Shown here: positions 7,188 to 15,414 of the stretch, one piece after another | Layout: each line of letters begins with the position of its first letter | Position numbering within the stretch: the first letter of the stretch is position 1 | Assembly: GCA_934754855.1 (NCBI GenBank) | Contig: CAKVJR010000009.1 | Location: forward strand, 1 to 26,371 | Origin: an uncultured Candidatus Melainabacteria bacterium | Lineage (GTDB): Bacteria; Cyanobacteriota; Vampirovibrionia; Gastranaerophilales; Gastranaerophilaceae | DNA length: 26,371 nucleotides | Direction of reading: 5' to 3' | Position numbers and translations under genes: made by a program | Notes under the pieces: model-generated | What the model was told of the DNA's origin: nothing | The model's database searches: none | Seen by the model: only the letters and a program-made list of their open reading frames with translations

Positions 7188-7901
7188 ATGAAAAACTCGC
7201 TTAGATTAAAATTAGACGAATACATTAATAGTTTGGAACAAATTTATAGCCGAAAAGGCGACATCACACCAACAGATGTCGGAATTGCTGAACATCATTT
7301 TCAACCGTTCATTAAGCGAACGATGGACATTGTGATTAGCGGAGCGGGCTTGGTTGTTCTGAGTCCTTTGTTTGCCGTAATTGCCATTTTGATTAAGTCA
7401 ACATCTATCGGTCCTGCAATCTATAAGCAGGAAAGAATAGGTATGAACGGCAAAACATTTCAGATGTATAAATTCAGAAGTATGGTTAAAAATGCCGATG
7501 CTAAGTTCAAGAAAGTTAAAGAATTGAACGAATCAAATCACGTTATGTTCAAATCAAAAAACGATCCTCGAATTACTACTGTCGGAAGATTTTTGAGAAA
7601 GTGGAGTTTAGATGAACTTCCGCAATTAATAAATATTTTCAAAGGAGATATGTCTTTAGTCGGACCTCGTCCGCCTATTCAAAGAGAATTGGAACATTAT
7701 AAACCGTGGCATTATGTAAGATTTATGGGAAAACCCGGACTTACGGGAATGTGGCAAGTCAGCGGACGTTCTCAAATCAAAGATTTTGACCAAGTTGTTG
7801 CACTTGACTATATGTATATGAAAAATTGGAGTATTTTCAGAGATTTCAAAATCTTACTGAAAACCGTTCCTGCCGTATTGACCTGCAAAGGTGCCGATTA
7901 A
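7188..7901 (+). CDS. Polyprenyl-phosphate sugar phosphotransferase (bacterial sugar transferase family)
   Basis: A 237-residue monotopic phosphoglycosyl transferase that would load the first sugar-1-phosphate onto undecaprenyl phosphate in the inner membrane. After an atypical hydrophilic N-terminus of about 42 residues come the re-entrant hydrophobic helix (about 46-70), then YKQERIGMNGKTFQMYKFRSM (79-99), DPRIT and GRFLRKWSLDELPQL. In the last of these, Asp142-Glu143 is the catalytic dyad. MSLVGPRP (155-162) and KPGLTGMWQVSGRS (182-195) complete the family signature. It is the short form, without the multi-pass N-terminal domain of WbaP/WcaJ. AGGTAGG precedes the ATG. It lies at the far end of the EPS cluster on the opposite strand, and its stop overlaps that of the VanZ-family gene. 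The sugar used cannot be read from the sequence. Confidence 0.93.
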   Translation: MKNSLRLKLDEYINSLEQIYSRKGDITPTDVGIAEHHFQPFIKRTMDIVISGAGLVVLSPLFAVIAILIKSTSIGPAIYKQERIGMNGKTFQMYKFRSMVKNADAKFKKVKELNESNHVMFKSKNDPRITTVGRFLRKWSLDELPQLINIFKGDMSLVGPRPPIQRELEHYKPWHYVRFMGKPGLTGMWQVSGRSQIKDFDQVVALDYMYMKNWSIFRDFKILLKTVPAVLTCKGAD

Positions 7902-8320
7902 TCGGTTCTTGTCGTTTCAAAATCCTGTTTTGAAAACTCAAAATCATCACGTACTTCGATTTTTTCTTTTTGGGAATAATACAAATAAGTTATCATTCCG
8001 ACAAAACCGATTGCCAAAATATCAAACAGCCAATCTAACGCACTGCAATCACGTTCGATGGATCTGAAATTTTGCAGCAATTCTGAAAAACAAGCCACAA
8101 CGCCGCCGATAATCAGCAAATAAACCAAAAATCTGTTTATCAATTTTGCCCCGAAAAACTCGACATAACAAAGGGTCAACAATCCAGAGAAAATCGCAAA
8201 TGCCATAAAATGGCAAACTTTATCAAGCCCGTCATGAATGTGAATAGGCAACATCTCAAGCACAACGCCCGAAATAATTGTAATAACCAACAAGGTCAAA
8301 AGTATAATTTTTTTCGTCAT
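7898..8320 (-). CDS. VanZ-family membrane protein
   Basis: A 140-residue, four-helix membrane protein. The VanZ-like signature is visible: DKVCHFMAFAIFSGLLTL (33-50) after the first helix, then SELLQNFRSIERDCSALDWLFDILAIG, matching the family pattern SE..Q.....R..s..D...N..G. The C-terminal tail is charged. VanZ gives teicoplanin resistance in enterococci, but most family members have no known function and many sit in cell-envelope or EPS clusters. A TGATAATAT extended -10 and an HLR1-like box lie upstream, so it probably has its own promoter, 93 bases after the EPS operon ends. It converges on the phosphoglycosyl transferase gene with a four-base overlap. Confidence 0.8.
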   Translation of the reverse strand: MTKKIILLTLLVITIISGVVLEMLPIHIHDGLDKVCHFMAFAIFSGLLTLCYVEFFGAKLINRFLVYLLIIGGVVACFSELLQNFRSIERDCSALDWLFDILAIGFVGMITYLYYSQKEKIEVRDDFEFSKQDFETTRTD

Positions 8321-8333
8321 ATATTCTTTCAGA

Positions 8334-8347
8334 TGGTGAAAACACCA
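8334..8347 (-). other. Short hairpin in the leader of the VanZ-family gene
   Basis: TGGTG-aaaa-CACCA (plus-strand reading) forms a 5-bp stem with a 4-base loop between the predicted promoter and the start codon. It has no T run, so it is not an obvious terminator. Confidence 0.3.
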
Positions 8348-8360
8348 ATTTAATAGAGTT

Positions 8361-8369
8361 ATATTATCA
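8361..8369 (-). promoter_or_regulatory. Predicted extended -10 promoter of the VanZ-family gene
   Basis: Minus-strand TGATAATAT: TG, one base, then TAATAT. It has the same layout as the TGATAAAAT at the tpsA promoter. No clear -35 is seen; an HLR1-like box occupies about -41 to -58 instead, as expected for an activator-dependent promoter. Confidence 0.4.
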
Positions 8370-8394
8370 TAAAAAATACCCTTTAAAACCGTTA

Positions 8395-8412
8395 GTTACA
8401 AAAATATACATT
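8395..8412 (+). promoter_or_regulatory. HLR1-like box (possible RpaB site)
   Basis: GTTACAAA-aa-TATACATT fits the HLR1 consensus (two (G/T)TTACA(A/T)(A/T) half-sites two bases apart) with one mismatch. It sits between the end of the EPS operon and the VanZ-family promoter, while an RpaB homologue is encoded at 22950-23702. The AT-rich background means chance is not excluded. Confidence 0.35.
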
Positions 8413-8413
8413 G

Positions 8414-9535
8414 TTATTCATTCAAAAGAGCCACGCTCAAGGCATAAAAGACCCACGCCTGATTCCAACGGATATATGGAATTTTGCATAAATATTTCTT
8501 TGTTTTTTGATAATAAAAATATCCTTTTTTGTCCTGAAATTCCTTAAGCAGTAAGTTCAATTTTTCTGTTATCAAGCCGATTTTCGGGCTATCATAATCT
8601 TTCAGCAATGACTTTATAACAATCAAATCTTCCGCAATTACGTGAATATCAATGGGATAGAGTTTGTTGTTGTAATATTTCGGCAGACCTGTTTCGTCAA
8701 AAAGATTTTCAACAAAATAATCAACAACTTTCTTGTAAATATCACTGTCGGGGCAAATTTTCGCCAAAGATTCAATATTGAATGCGGTATGGAAATTATC
8801 CACCCATCTGTGAAAAGGCTTTGTCCCGTAAGCCCAAGAGCCGTCTTGATTTATGTCTTTTGTCGAAAAATTTACGGATTTTTTTATCAAACTTTCATAT
8901 CCGTCAAAATTCGCCAAATACCTTGCCGCCAACAAGTTTGCATTATGGACTTCCGCATCTTTTTTCGGAATATAGTTGAAACAAAGTTCGTCCTCTGTTT
9001 CTTTCATAATCATCTCGTTCACGATAAATTCCGCAATCTCTTTTGCCATATCATTTGCAACTTGGTCATTGAAAAGTTTGAAATATTCTAAAAAAGCCTC
9101 TCCAACATAAACGGACGTCACAACATTCGGCGTTCCAATCGGGACAAAAAACGCCCTCGCTTGCCAGTCGAAATTGTAGCCGAAACCGATACCCTTTTCT
9201 CTTTTGATGGCACAATTTTTCAGTCGGTCAAAAATCTTTTCGGCTTCCGTTTTATAAATTTCTTCCCCCGTTTTTTGATACATATTCAACAAGCCCAAGA
9301 GGAATAACGCTCCGCCCTTTGGGTTAAAAGATTTTTCGACGAATAAAAGTTTTCTGAAATTTATCGGTGAACGTTTACAAAATTGGATTAAACAAAGTCT
9401 GAAAAATCTCGATTTATACAAAAAAATATTTTTAAACAATTTTGAATTTAAACCGTCAAAAAGGTCATAACCTTTGTAGTCCTCGCTTTTCACGTATTCA
9501 AATAATTTATCGAAACATTCTTTATAATTCATCAT
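8414..9535 (-). CDS. VpsJ-like polysaccharide biosynthesis protein (alpha/alpha-barrel fold)
   Basis: A 373-residue soluble, mostly helical protein, the last gene of the EPS operon. Segments such as FDWQARAFFVPIGTPNVVTS (about 140-159) and GSWAYGTKPFHRWVDNFHTAFN match, as I recall them, a family annotated as VpsJ or six-hairpin-glycosidase-like (alpha/alpha toroid) that recurs in exopolysaccharide clusters. Conserved Trp, His and Asp residues in these segments suggest a carbohydrate-binding or modifying site, but no reaction is established for the family. It overlaps the upstream glycosyltransferase by 14 bases, so the two are translationally coupled. Either of two consecutive ATGs could be the start. 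An N-glycan-epimerase-like or lyase-like activity is possible but unsupported. Confidence 0.7.
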   Translation of the reverse strand: MMNYKECFDKLFEYVKSEDYKGYDLFDGLNSKLFKNIFLYKSRFFRLCLIQFCKRSPINFRKLLFVEKSFNPKGGALFLLGLLNMYQKTGEEIYKTEAEKIFDRLKNCAIKREKGIGFGYNFDWQARAFFVPIGTPNVVTSVYVGEAFLEYFKLFNDQVANDMAKEIAEFIVNEMIMKETEDELCFNYIPKKDAEVHNANLLAARYLANFDGYESLIKKSVNFSTKDINQDGSWAYGTKPFHRWVDNFHTAFNIESLAKICPDSDIYKKVVDYFVENLFDETGLPKYYNNKLYPIDIHVIAEDLIVIKSLLKDYDSPKIGLITEKLNLLLKEFQDKKGYFYYQKTKKYLCKIPYIRWNQAWVFYALSVALLNE

Positions 9536-10523
9536 AAATCTCTTTCAGGTTTTGTTTAATTATTTCAACATCAAATTTTTCTTTGACAATTCTATAACTT
9601 TCCTGCCCCATTTTTTTGCGTAAATCCTTGTCGCAAAGTGCATCAATTTTTTCGGCAAGTGCTTTTGTGTCGCCGCAATTTACAATAAAACCGTTAACAT
9701 TATCCTCAACCGCCTCGGTAATTCCACCGACGGGAGTCGAAATTACGGGCATTCCGTAAGACATAGCCTCTAAAATCGATATCGGCAACCCCTCATTATA
9801 AGAGGGAAGCAAAAGAACGCCTGCGTTTTTGAAGATTTTTTCTTTTTCATCTCCGCTGACCCAAGTGTGAATTTTCACATTTTCAGGTGCCAAAGATTTA
9901 TTGATTTCTCCATCGCCATACAAGTCTATAACCGCCTCATTACATACATTTTCGGCAGATTTAAAAATATCAAAAACCCCTTTTCTTTTTCCCAAACGAC
10001 CCATAAACAGAAAAATCGGTTTTTCCAAATCATTTTGCTCATGAATTTTTATCGGATTATAAACAATCCGAATGTTTTTATTGTCGGTATATTGGGCGAT
10101 AATATCCCGCCACTGCTTGGAGAGAACAATTATACAATCCGTTTTGTCAAAGGTATTTTTGATATAATTTTTGATAATTTGAGGTGCTTTATCGTAAAAA
10201 ACCTTAAATTCCGAGCCGTGAATGTGCAAAATTGTTTTCTTTTTAAAAAATTTAGCAACATTCATAACCATTGATTTTCTCAAAAAACTTCCCTTTGAAG
10301 AGGTGTGAATATGCACAATTTCTACGTTTCCGTTAAAAATAAGATTTGATAAAAAATTGAACCAAAAAATAACAAATTCACCTAACGGATTTTTTGTTTT
10401 GTAACTCGAAAGATAAATCACATTTCCATCTTCCAAATTATTGTCGCAATACGTTTTTATAACAGATGCAATGCCGCCCTGTTCGTGCATTTCCGGAGAA
10501 ACTATAAGTATTCTTTCGTTCAT
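9522..10523 (-). CDS. GT4-family glycosyltransferase
   Basis: A 333-residue GT-B fold enzyme that should add one sugar to the lipid-linked repeat unit at the cytoplasmic face. The N-terminus (ILIVSPEMHEQGGIASVI) holds the Gly-rich loop of the family. The C-terminal domain has FMGRLGKRKGVF, LYGDGE, and the EX7E motif in YNEGLPISILEAMSYGMPVIS, followed by GGITEAVEDNVNGF. AGGTG lies 5 bases before the ATG. It follows the acetyltransferase by 8 bases and overlaps the VpsJ-like gene by 14. Donor and acceptor cannot be read from the sequence. Confidence 0.9.
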   Translation of the reverse strand: MNERILIVSPEMHEQGGIASVIKTYCDNNLEDGNVIYLSSYKTKNPLGEFVIFWFNFLSNLIFNGNVEIVHIHTSSKGSFLRKSMVMNVAKFFKKKTILHIHGSEFKVFYDKAPQIIKNYIKNTFDKTDCIIVLSKQWRDIIAQYTDNKNIRIVYNPIKIHEQNDLEKPIFLFMGRLGKRKGVFDIFKSAENVCNEAVIDLYGDGEINKSLAPENVKIHTWVSGDEKEKIFKNAGVLLLPSYNEGLPISILEAMSYGMPVISTPVGGITEAVEDNVNGFIVNCGDTKALAEKIDALCDKDLRKKMGQESYRIVKEKFDVEIIKQNLKEIYDEL

Positions 10524-10531
10524 TTTTTCAC

Positions 10532-10978
10532 CTATTTATAGTCACTGATGTTGATATTTTCTTTAATAATTTTAGCAGGAACGCCCGCAACAACGCAGTT
10601 ATCTGGAATGTCTTTCGTAACGACGGAATTTGCTCCAATGACGACGTTATTTCCGACTGTCACTTCTCCTAAAATTACCGCCCCCGCTCCGACGTAAACA
10701 TTGTCCCCAAGTACGGGAACGTTGTATTTATGGCTTGTTCCGCCGAGAGTAACATTCTGTGCAATGACACAATTTTTGCCGATTTTACAGCGTTCATGGA
10801 TTACTATTCCAACTCCGCCGTAAGCCAAAATCGTTCCCTCACCGATTTCCGTTTTATAAGAAACAACGCAACCGAAAAACATTCGGATAACGGCTTTGAT
10901 AATTTGAGGAAGAATGGGGATATGCAAGCGATAGAGGAGTCTTGCCAATTTGTATAAAATCATTACTATTTTTGTCAT
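10532..10978 (-). CDS. Serine-acetyltransferase-like O-acetyltransferase (left-handed beta-helix)
   Basis: 148 residues of hexapeptide repeats ([LIV]-G-x4) forming a left-handed beta-helix: IGEGTILA, IGKNCVIAQNVTLGGT, LGDNVYVGAGAVILG, VGNNVVIGANSVVTKDIP and VVAGVPAKII. This closely follows the catalytic domain of serine acetyltransferase. It lacks the long helical N-terminal domain of CysE, having only a hydrophobic or amphipathic stretch of about 35 residues, as in the short versions found in polysaccharide clusters. It most likely acetylates the repeat unit using acetyl-CoA; O-acetylserine synthesis is less likely given the context. Its ATG overlaps the upstream TGA stop (ATGA arrangement), and GGAA lies 8 bases before the start. 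Confidence 0.88.
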   Translation of the reverse strand: MTKIVMILYKLARLLYRLHIPILPQIIKAVIRMFFGCVVSYKTEIGEGTILAYGGVGIVIHERCKIGKNCVIAQNVTLGGTSHKYNVPVLGDNVYVGAGAVILGEVTVGNNVVIGANSVVTKDIPDNCVVAGVPAKIIKENINISDYK

Positions 10979-12069
10979 TTCATTATTTCCATATATTCTG
11001 TTAAATATTTTTCATACATATTTTTCATATCAAATTCTTTTGCATACTCATAAGCCCTGTCAACAAGGTTTTCCCGCAAATTTTTATCCTGATACAGACG
11101 GATAATTTTCTCCGCCAAATCTTTCGGATTTTCATTCTCAAAAAACAACCCCGTTCCGTCTTTAATAATTTCCTTAGGACCGAAAACGTCTGAACTTATG
11201 ACGGGAATTTTAGCGGACATAGCCTCGACAATAGTCAAACCGAACCCCTCTTCTCTTGATGCAGACACAAAAATATCCGATTGAGAGAGCAAATTCGGCA
11301 CATCGTCCCGATTGCCCAAAAATCTTACGTCGTCTTGCAAATCGTATTTTTCAACAAGATTTTTAAGATATTCGTAAGATTGCTGTCCATAATCATATAT
11401 TCCGCCAACAAGGTCGCATTTGAAGTTATAACCCTGTTTTTTGCACTCATTCACGGCTTCAATCAAAATATCCTGTCCTTTGATTTTATGATTTACTCTT
11501 GCAACATTGATGATTTTGAAATTTTCGTGCAACAAGCGGGGAATATCATATTTTTTTGTGTTAATTCCGTTGTAAATCCGCTTAATTCTTTTAATTCCGC
11601 TTTTTTCGGAAACCTCTTTTACGGAGTCTGAAATTGCGATATTTTCGTCAATAAATAAATTATAGAGAAGAATTTTCAGCCCGTTTTGACCTTTAAATGT
11701 GGCTATTGAATGGATTGTGAAAAACAATTTCAACTTTGGCATTATCATTTTGCACAAAATTGACCAAAATTTGCTCCCGTAATTGTGAGAATTAATTATA
11801 TCGATTTTGTTTTCATTAATGATTTTTCTCAATTCAAAAAGATATTTCAAATCCAATTTGCCTTCTTTTCGATTAAGGAAAATGCATTTATAGCCTGTAT
11901 TTTCAATCTGTTGTTTCAACTTTTCGTCAAACTTATCATTCATAACAACGAGAAGGAAATTTGCGTCCTCGTGATTTTTTGCTTCTTCAAAAAATTCCGT
12001 AATCATTTTTTCGGCACCACCGGAATTAAAAGAGGATAAAAGATACATTATATTTAACTTTGAGTCCAT
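10975..12069 (-). CDS. GT4-family glycosyltransferase
   Basis: A 364-residue GT-B glycosyltransferase. The start is taken as the ATG at complement 12067-12069 because AAGGTG lies just ahead of it and the upstream stop is one base away. A longer frame beginning 48 bases upstream would run into the flippase gene and has no such site. The N-terminus IMYLLSSFNSGGAEKMITEF carries the GGAE loop typical of the family. The C-terminal domain has FLGNRDDVPNLLSQSDIFVSAS and the EX7E motif in EEGFGLTIVEAMSAKIPVISS, then GPKEII. It is coupled to the acetyltransferase by an ATGA overlap. Specificity is unknown. Confidence 0.9.
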   Translation of the reverse strand: MDSKLNIMYLLSSFNSGGAEKMITEFFEEAKNHEDANFLLVVMNDKFDEKLKQQIENTGYKCIFLNRKEGKLDLKYLFELRKIINENKIDIINSHNYGSKFWSILCKMIMPKLKLFFTIHSIATFKGQNGLKILLYNLFIDENIAISDSVKEVSEKSGIKRIKRIYNGINTKKYDIPRLLHENFKIINVARVNHKIKGQDILIEAVNECKKQGYNFKCDLVGGIYDYGQQSYEYLKNLVEKYDLQDDVRFLGNRDDVPNLLSQSDIFVSASREEGFGLTIVEAMSAKIPVISSDVFGPKEIIKDGTGLFFENENPKDLAEKIIRLYQDKNLRENLVDRAYEYAKEFDMKNMYEKYLTEYMEIMK

Positions 12070-12070
12070 T

Positions 12071-13333
12071 TTACACCTTATACCTTTTTGCTTCTTTATA
12101 AAATCTTGTGACGACAAATAACAAGTACAAAATTCTTATCATCAAAACAGAAAATGCCGAGCCGACAATTCCGAACTTTGGAATCATAAGGAAATTCAGT
12201 CCTATCAATGTAAACAACTGGATATATCTTCCCTGCGTTATGATTTTCGGCAAGCCCAAAGCGTACAAAGCCTGTTCCGTCGGTGCAACGTAAAATGTCA
12301 AAATAAATGCGAACAACAAAATTTTCAAAACAGGAATTGACAAAACGTACTGCTCGCCCAAAAGAACAGGAACGACAAAATCCGTCAACGGAATGCACAG
12401 CGTCATTACAACACACGCCAAAATTAAAATCTTATCAAATTTTTTGATAAATGAACAAATTTCGGGATTTTCCATCTCGGCAAGTTTCGGCAATAAAACT
12501 TTCCCGAAAACATAAGGCAAAAACGAAACGACCGCCGCCAATTGGATTGCCGCATTATAAATTCCGATTTGAATATAACTTACCCAATAAGAAATCATGA
12601 AAAAATCTATTTTTTGCAAGGTATTTGTGCCGATAGAAAGGACAAACATCCATTTTTCGTAGTTGAAAATTTCATTGAGCAATTCTGTCGGCAAGTTTTT
12701 AGAAAAATAATTTTTCAAAAATTCAATATACTTAGGAATGAACAAAATCGTAATTCCGAGCGGGATAAAATACATACAAAATACGTATTTCAGGTACAAA
12801 AGTTTTTCCAAAAACAAAATCACGATGAATATCAAATTCAAAGAATATTTGCAAATATTGAGATATGCTCTCAACGTAAACTTCTGCACCGCCTGCAAGT
12901 AAGTATCGTTTACAAAAAATAACGACTCTCCTAAAATACCGATTATCAAAAAAGGGATATATTTTGTGAGTTCGGATTTATGGATTAGAGCAAAAATTTG
13001 CCCGCCGAACAACATCAAAACCAATATAATACCGAACAAAATCAACATTTTGACAAACAAATACAATCCGAAAATCGAATTTCTCGTTTCGCTTTTTTTA
13101 TTTGCAAATCTGACCGCTGTATTTTCCATACCGAAGTCGAAAAAACTGCTGCAAAATGCCATCGTAACAAAAATAAACGAGTATTTCCCGTATTCTTCAG
13201 GACCTAATTGTCTTGTCAAAAGCAAAATTATGACGAAATTCAAAATTTTTGTCACAACTGTTTCCGAAAAAACAACGCTTAAATTTTTGAATAATTTTGA
13301 ACTAATTATTTTCTGAAACAGACTGTCTTGCAT
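12071..13333 (-). CDS. wzx: Wzx-type oligosaccharide flippase
   Basis: A 420-residue polytopic membrane protein of the polysaccharide-biosynthesis/MOP flippase superfamily. The N-terminus (VVTKILNFVIILLLTRQLGPEEYGKYSFIF) carries the family signature LTR.LGPeeYG. About 12 hydrophobic segments follow, with TEQALYALGLPKIITQGRYIQL in the later part. It should flip the undecaprenyl-linked repeat unit to the outer face of the inner membrane. AGGA lies 7 bases before the ATG, and the start overlaps the upstream polymerase gene by 32 bases. The next gene begins one base after its stop. Confidence 0.9.
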   Translation of the reverse strand: MQDSLFQKIISSKLFKNLSVVFSETVVTKILNFVIILLLTRQLGPEEYGKYSFIFVTMAFCSSFFDFGMENTAVRFANKKSETRNSIFGLYLFVKMLILFGIILVLMLFGGQIFALIHKSELTKYIPFLIIGILGESLFFVNDTYLQAVQKFTLRAYLNICKYSLNLIFIVILFLEKLLYLKYVFCMYFIPLGITILFIPKYIEFLKNYFSKNLPTELLNEIFNYEKWMFVLSIGTNTLQKIDFFMISYWVSYIQIGIYNAAIQLAAVVSFLPYVFGKVLLPKLAEMENPEICSFIKKFDKILILACVVMTLCIPLTDFVVPVLLGEQYVLSIPVLKILLFAFILTFYVAPTEQALYALGLPKIITQGRYIQLFTLIGLNFLMIPKFGIVGSAFSVLMIRILYLLFVVTRFYKEAKRYKV

Positions 13334-14639
13334 AAACTAATCCTAACAATGTAAACAATAAAACTTTCGCATAAGTCGAAGAATATGCGTGGTCAAAAAA
13401 TCCGATTGCAAATATCGAAAATACGCAAAGCGTCGCCCCGAAGTTCAGTTCCCTTCTCATTCCGTATCCGTGAACAAGATTTTTATACGTATCTTTCAAA
13501 ACATATATCAAAAATGCGAAAAATATTACAAATCCGACAATTCCCATCTCTTGAGCAATCGCCAAATAAAAGTTATGAGCAAACCACAAGACGTTATTTT
13601 GGGGCAAATAGGCATAAACAGACTGTTCATAAGAGTTTAACCCCGCTCCGAACCACAAGTTTCTCGGTGAACTTACAATACTTGCAATAACGGCATTTCT
13701 GATATCCGTTCTTGAACTGATTGTGTTGATATAATCGGTATTGCTCAAAAATTTGTACAAAATTCCGATAAATCCCGACATCAAAATCGTACAACACAAA
13801 AATGTACCCTTGTTTTTCAAGGTTATAAACAAATAGTACAATGTGCAGAAAAACAAACCGATAAGGCAATTTCTCGAATAACTGAAATAAATACCCAAAA
13901 ACAGAACAACCATTACAAAATTACGATAATTTTTGTTCTTGAGAATATTTTTTGCAAAAGGAAAAACGAACAAAAAAATCGTGAGCATAAATACGCCGAA
14001 TGCGTTGAAATGCCCCATTGTTCCGCACGCCTGCTTAACCATTTTCGAGCCGATTCCGATATAACCCAACAAACCTCTCGGGTTTTGGAAAGTCGTTCCT
14101 ATTCCCGTAAAGGATTGAAAAAGTCCGTAAAAACCTTGCCACAGGGCGGTAAAAATCAGGATTTTTATAACACTCGCAATCTTTAACTGCTTAGTTCTGA
14201 TAAAATATACAGTCAAATAAAATATGATTATTGCCTCAAAAAACTTGAAAGATGCCAACAATCCCGTATCACTGATTGAAGTTATACCGGAGATGAAAAA
14301 CAACATCACAAGGAGAAAATTCCATTTGTCGATTTTTGTTCGCAAATTCGGAATTTTTCCGCTTGCCAAAATTTGCAAACAAACACTGACAAAACAAAGC
14401 AAAATACAAATGTCATTCGCCGAAAAACTTATCGGCAATATCCGCAATCTTTCGACATAAGGAATTGTAAAAATCATAAGATAAAAACAAATTATCGGAT
14501 TTAGCATAAAAAACAGCAAAATCAAAAAGATTACAAACAAAAGCAGCAATTTGTGTATCGGAATAAACAATATCAACCCACCCGCCAATATTGCCAATAT
14601 TACGATTATTTTGTTTATAAGATTGTCATTAATTTTCAT
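13302..14639 (-). CDS. wzy: Wzy-type polymerase / O-antigen ligase family protein
   Basis: A 445-residue protein with about 11-12 membrane segments. The O-antigen ligase/polymerase family pattern is seen in the large periplasmic loop and its end: SSRTDIRNAVIASI, then GAGLNSYEQSV, then WFAHNFYLAIAQEMGIVGF, where His-Asn followed by E.GI.G is the hallmark. Between wzx and other Wzx/Wzy-pathway genes it is best read as the repeat-unit polymerase, not a lipid-A ligase. It overlaps the GT26 gene upstream by 11 bases and the flippase downstream by 32. Linkage chemistry cannot be predicted. Confidence 0.85.
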   Translation of the reverse strand: MKINDNLINKIIVILAILAGGLILFIPIHKLLLLFVIFLILLFFMLNPIICFYLMIFTIPYVERLRILPISFSANDICILLCFVSVCLQILASGKIPNLRTKIDKWNFLLVMLFFISGITSISDTGLLASFKFFEAIIIFYLTVYFIRTKQLKIASVIKILIFTALWQGFYGLFQSFTGIGTTFQNPRGLLGYIGIGSKMVKQACGTMGHFNAFGVFMLTIFLFVFPFAKNILKNKNYRNFVMVVLFLGIYFSYSRNCLIGLFFCTLYYLFITLKNKGTFLCCTILMSGFIGILYKFLSNTDYINTISSRTDIRNAVIASIVSSPRNLWFGAGLNSYEQSVYAYLPQNNVLWFAHNFYLAIAQEMGIVGFVIFFAFLIYVLKDTYKNLVHGYGMRRELNFGATLCVFSIFAIGFFDHAYSSTYAKVLLFTLLGLVYARQSVSENN

Positions 14640-15399
14640 CTTCGATTTTGTTTTTAGTAAAAGTCGGTCGTATTTTTTCTTTGATTATCATCAATAAAAA
14701 TAAACCGTTCGTGACAAAATATCTTTTCCACATTCTGCGAGGTTCTTGAATTAATCTGTATAACCATTCGCAATTCATATTTTGTACCCAAAGAGGAGCC
14801 CTTGTTACTTTTCCCGTCACAACATCAAAACTTCCGCCAACTCCCATTGTGAAAGGAATATTCAAATCTTTTGAATATTTGCCCAAGAAAATTTCTTTCT
14901 TTGGCGAACCCATTGCAACAAAAAGAATATCGGCATTGGAATTTTTCATTTTCTCAACGATACCCTCCTCGTCCTGTTCGGTATAATAACCGTTTCTTCT
15001 TCCCGCAATTTGCAGGTTAGGATATTTTTCCACGTAATGTTCAACAACGGCATGATTAACCTCTTCCGTTGCCCCGAAAAAATACACTCTGTATCCGTTT
15101 TCGGAAGAATATTTTATCAACTCTTCCATCAAATCAATTCCCGTAACCCTGTGAGGGATATTAATTCCGAGCATTTTTGCCCCGAGAATAACCCCCGCTC
15201 CGTCAACGTTAATTATCGGACAAGCGTTAATAATATTTCTCAACAGTTCGTCTTTTTGAGCATAAACAAGTTTTGAAACATTCACAACCACATGCTGAAC
15301 AGGTGTTCTGTTTTTTATGTAATTTGATATTTCTTCCAAAGTTTCTTGCATCGAATATAAATCAAGATTGACGGAAAAAAAGTTTATACGCTTCTTCAT
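14629..15399 (-). CDS. WecG/TagA/CpsF-family (GT26) glycosyltransferase
   Basis: A 256-residue GT26 enzyme. Family blocks are clear: INVDGAGVILGAKMLG with the likely catalytic Asp, HRVTGIDLMEEL, YFFGATEE, VAMGSPKKEIF, and the C-terminal GVGGSFDVVTGKVTRAPLWV followed by NCEWLYRLIQEPRRMWKRY. Known members transfer ManNAcA (WecG) or ManNAc (TagA) from UDP-sugars to a lipid-linked GlcNAc at the inner membrane. Because wecC, which makes UDP-ManNAcA, is in the same locus, UDP-ManNAcA is the most likely donor; that is inference. It starts 15 bases after wzc ends, and AGGA lies somewhat far (about 13 bases) from the ATG. Confidence 0.9.
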   Translation of the reverse strand: MKKRINFFSVNLDLYSMQETLEEISNYIKNRTPVQHVVVNVSKLVYAQKDELLRNIINACPIINVDGAGVILGAKMLGINIPHRVTGIDLMEELIKYSSENGYRVYFFGATEEVNHAVVEHYVEKYPNLQIAGRRNGYYTEQDEEGIVEKMKNSNADILFVAMGSPKKEIFLGKYSKDLNIPFTMGVGGSFDVVTGKVTRAPLWVQNMNCEWLYRLIQEPRRMWKRYFVTNGLFLLMIIKEKIRPTFTKNKIEDEN

Positions 15400-15414
15400 T
15401 AATAAATAAATCCT

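Noticed and set aside
7915..7935. Hairpin TTTCAAAA/TTTTGAAA after the phosphoglycosyl transferase stop as a terminator
   Set aside because: The stem is AT-rich, has no T run after it, and lies within the VanZ-family coding sequence.
12070..12117. N-terminal extension of the GT4 protein overlapping the flippase gene
   Set aside because: The downstream ATG at 12069 has AAGGTG at good spacing and the protein's family similarity starts only after it.
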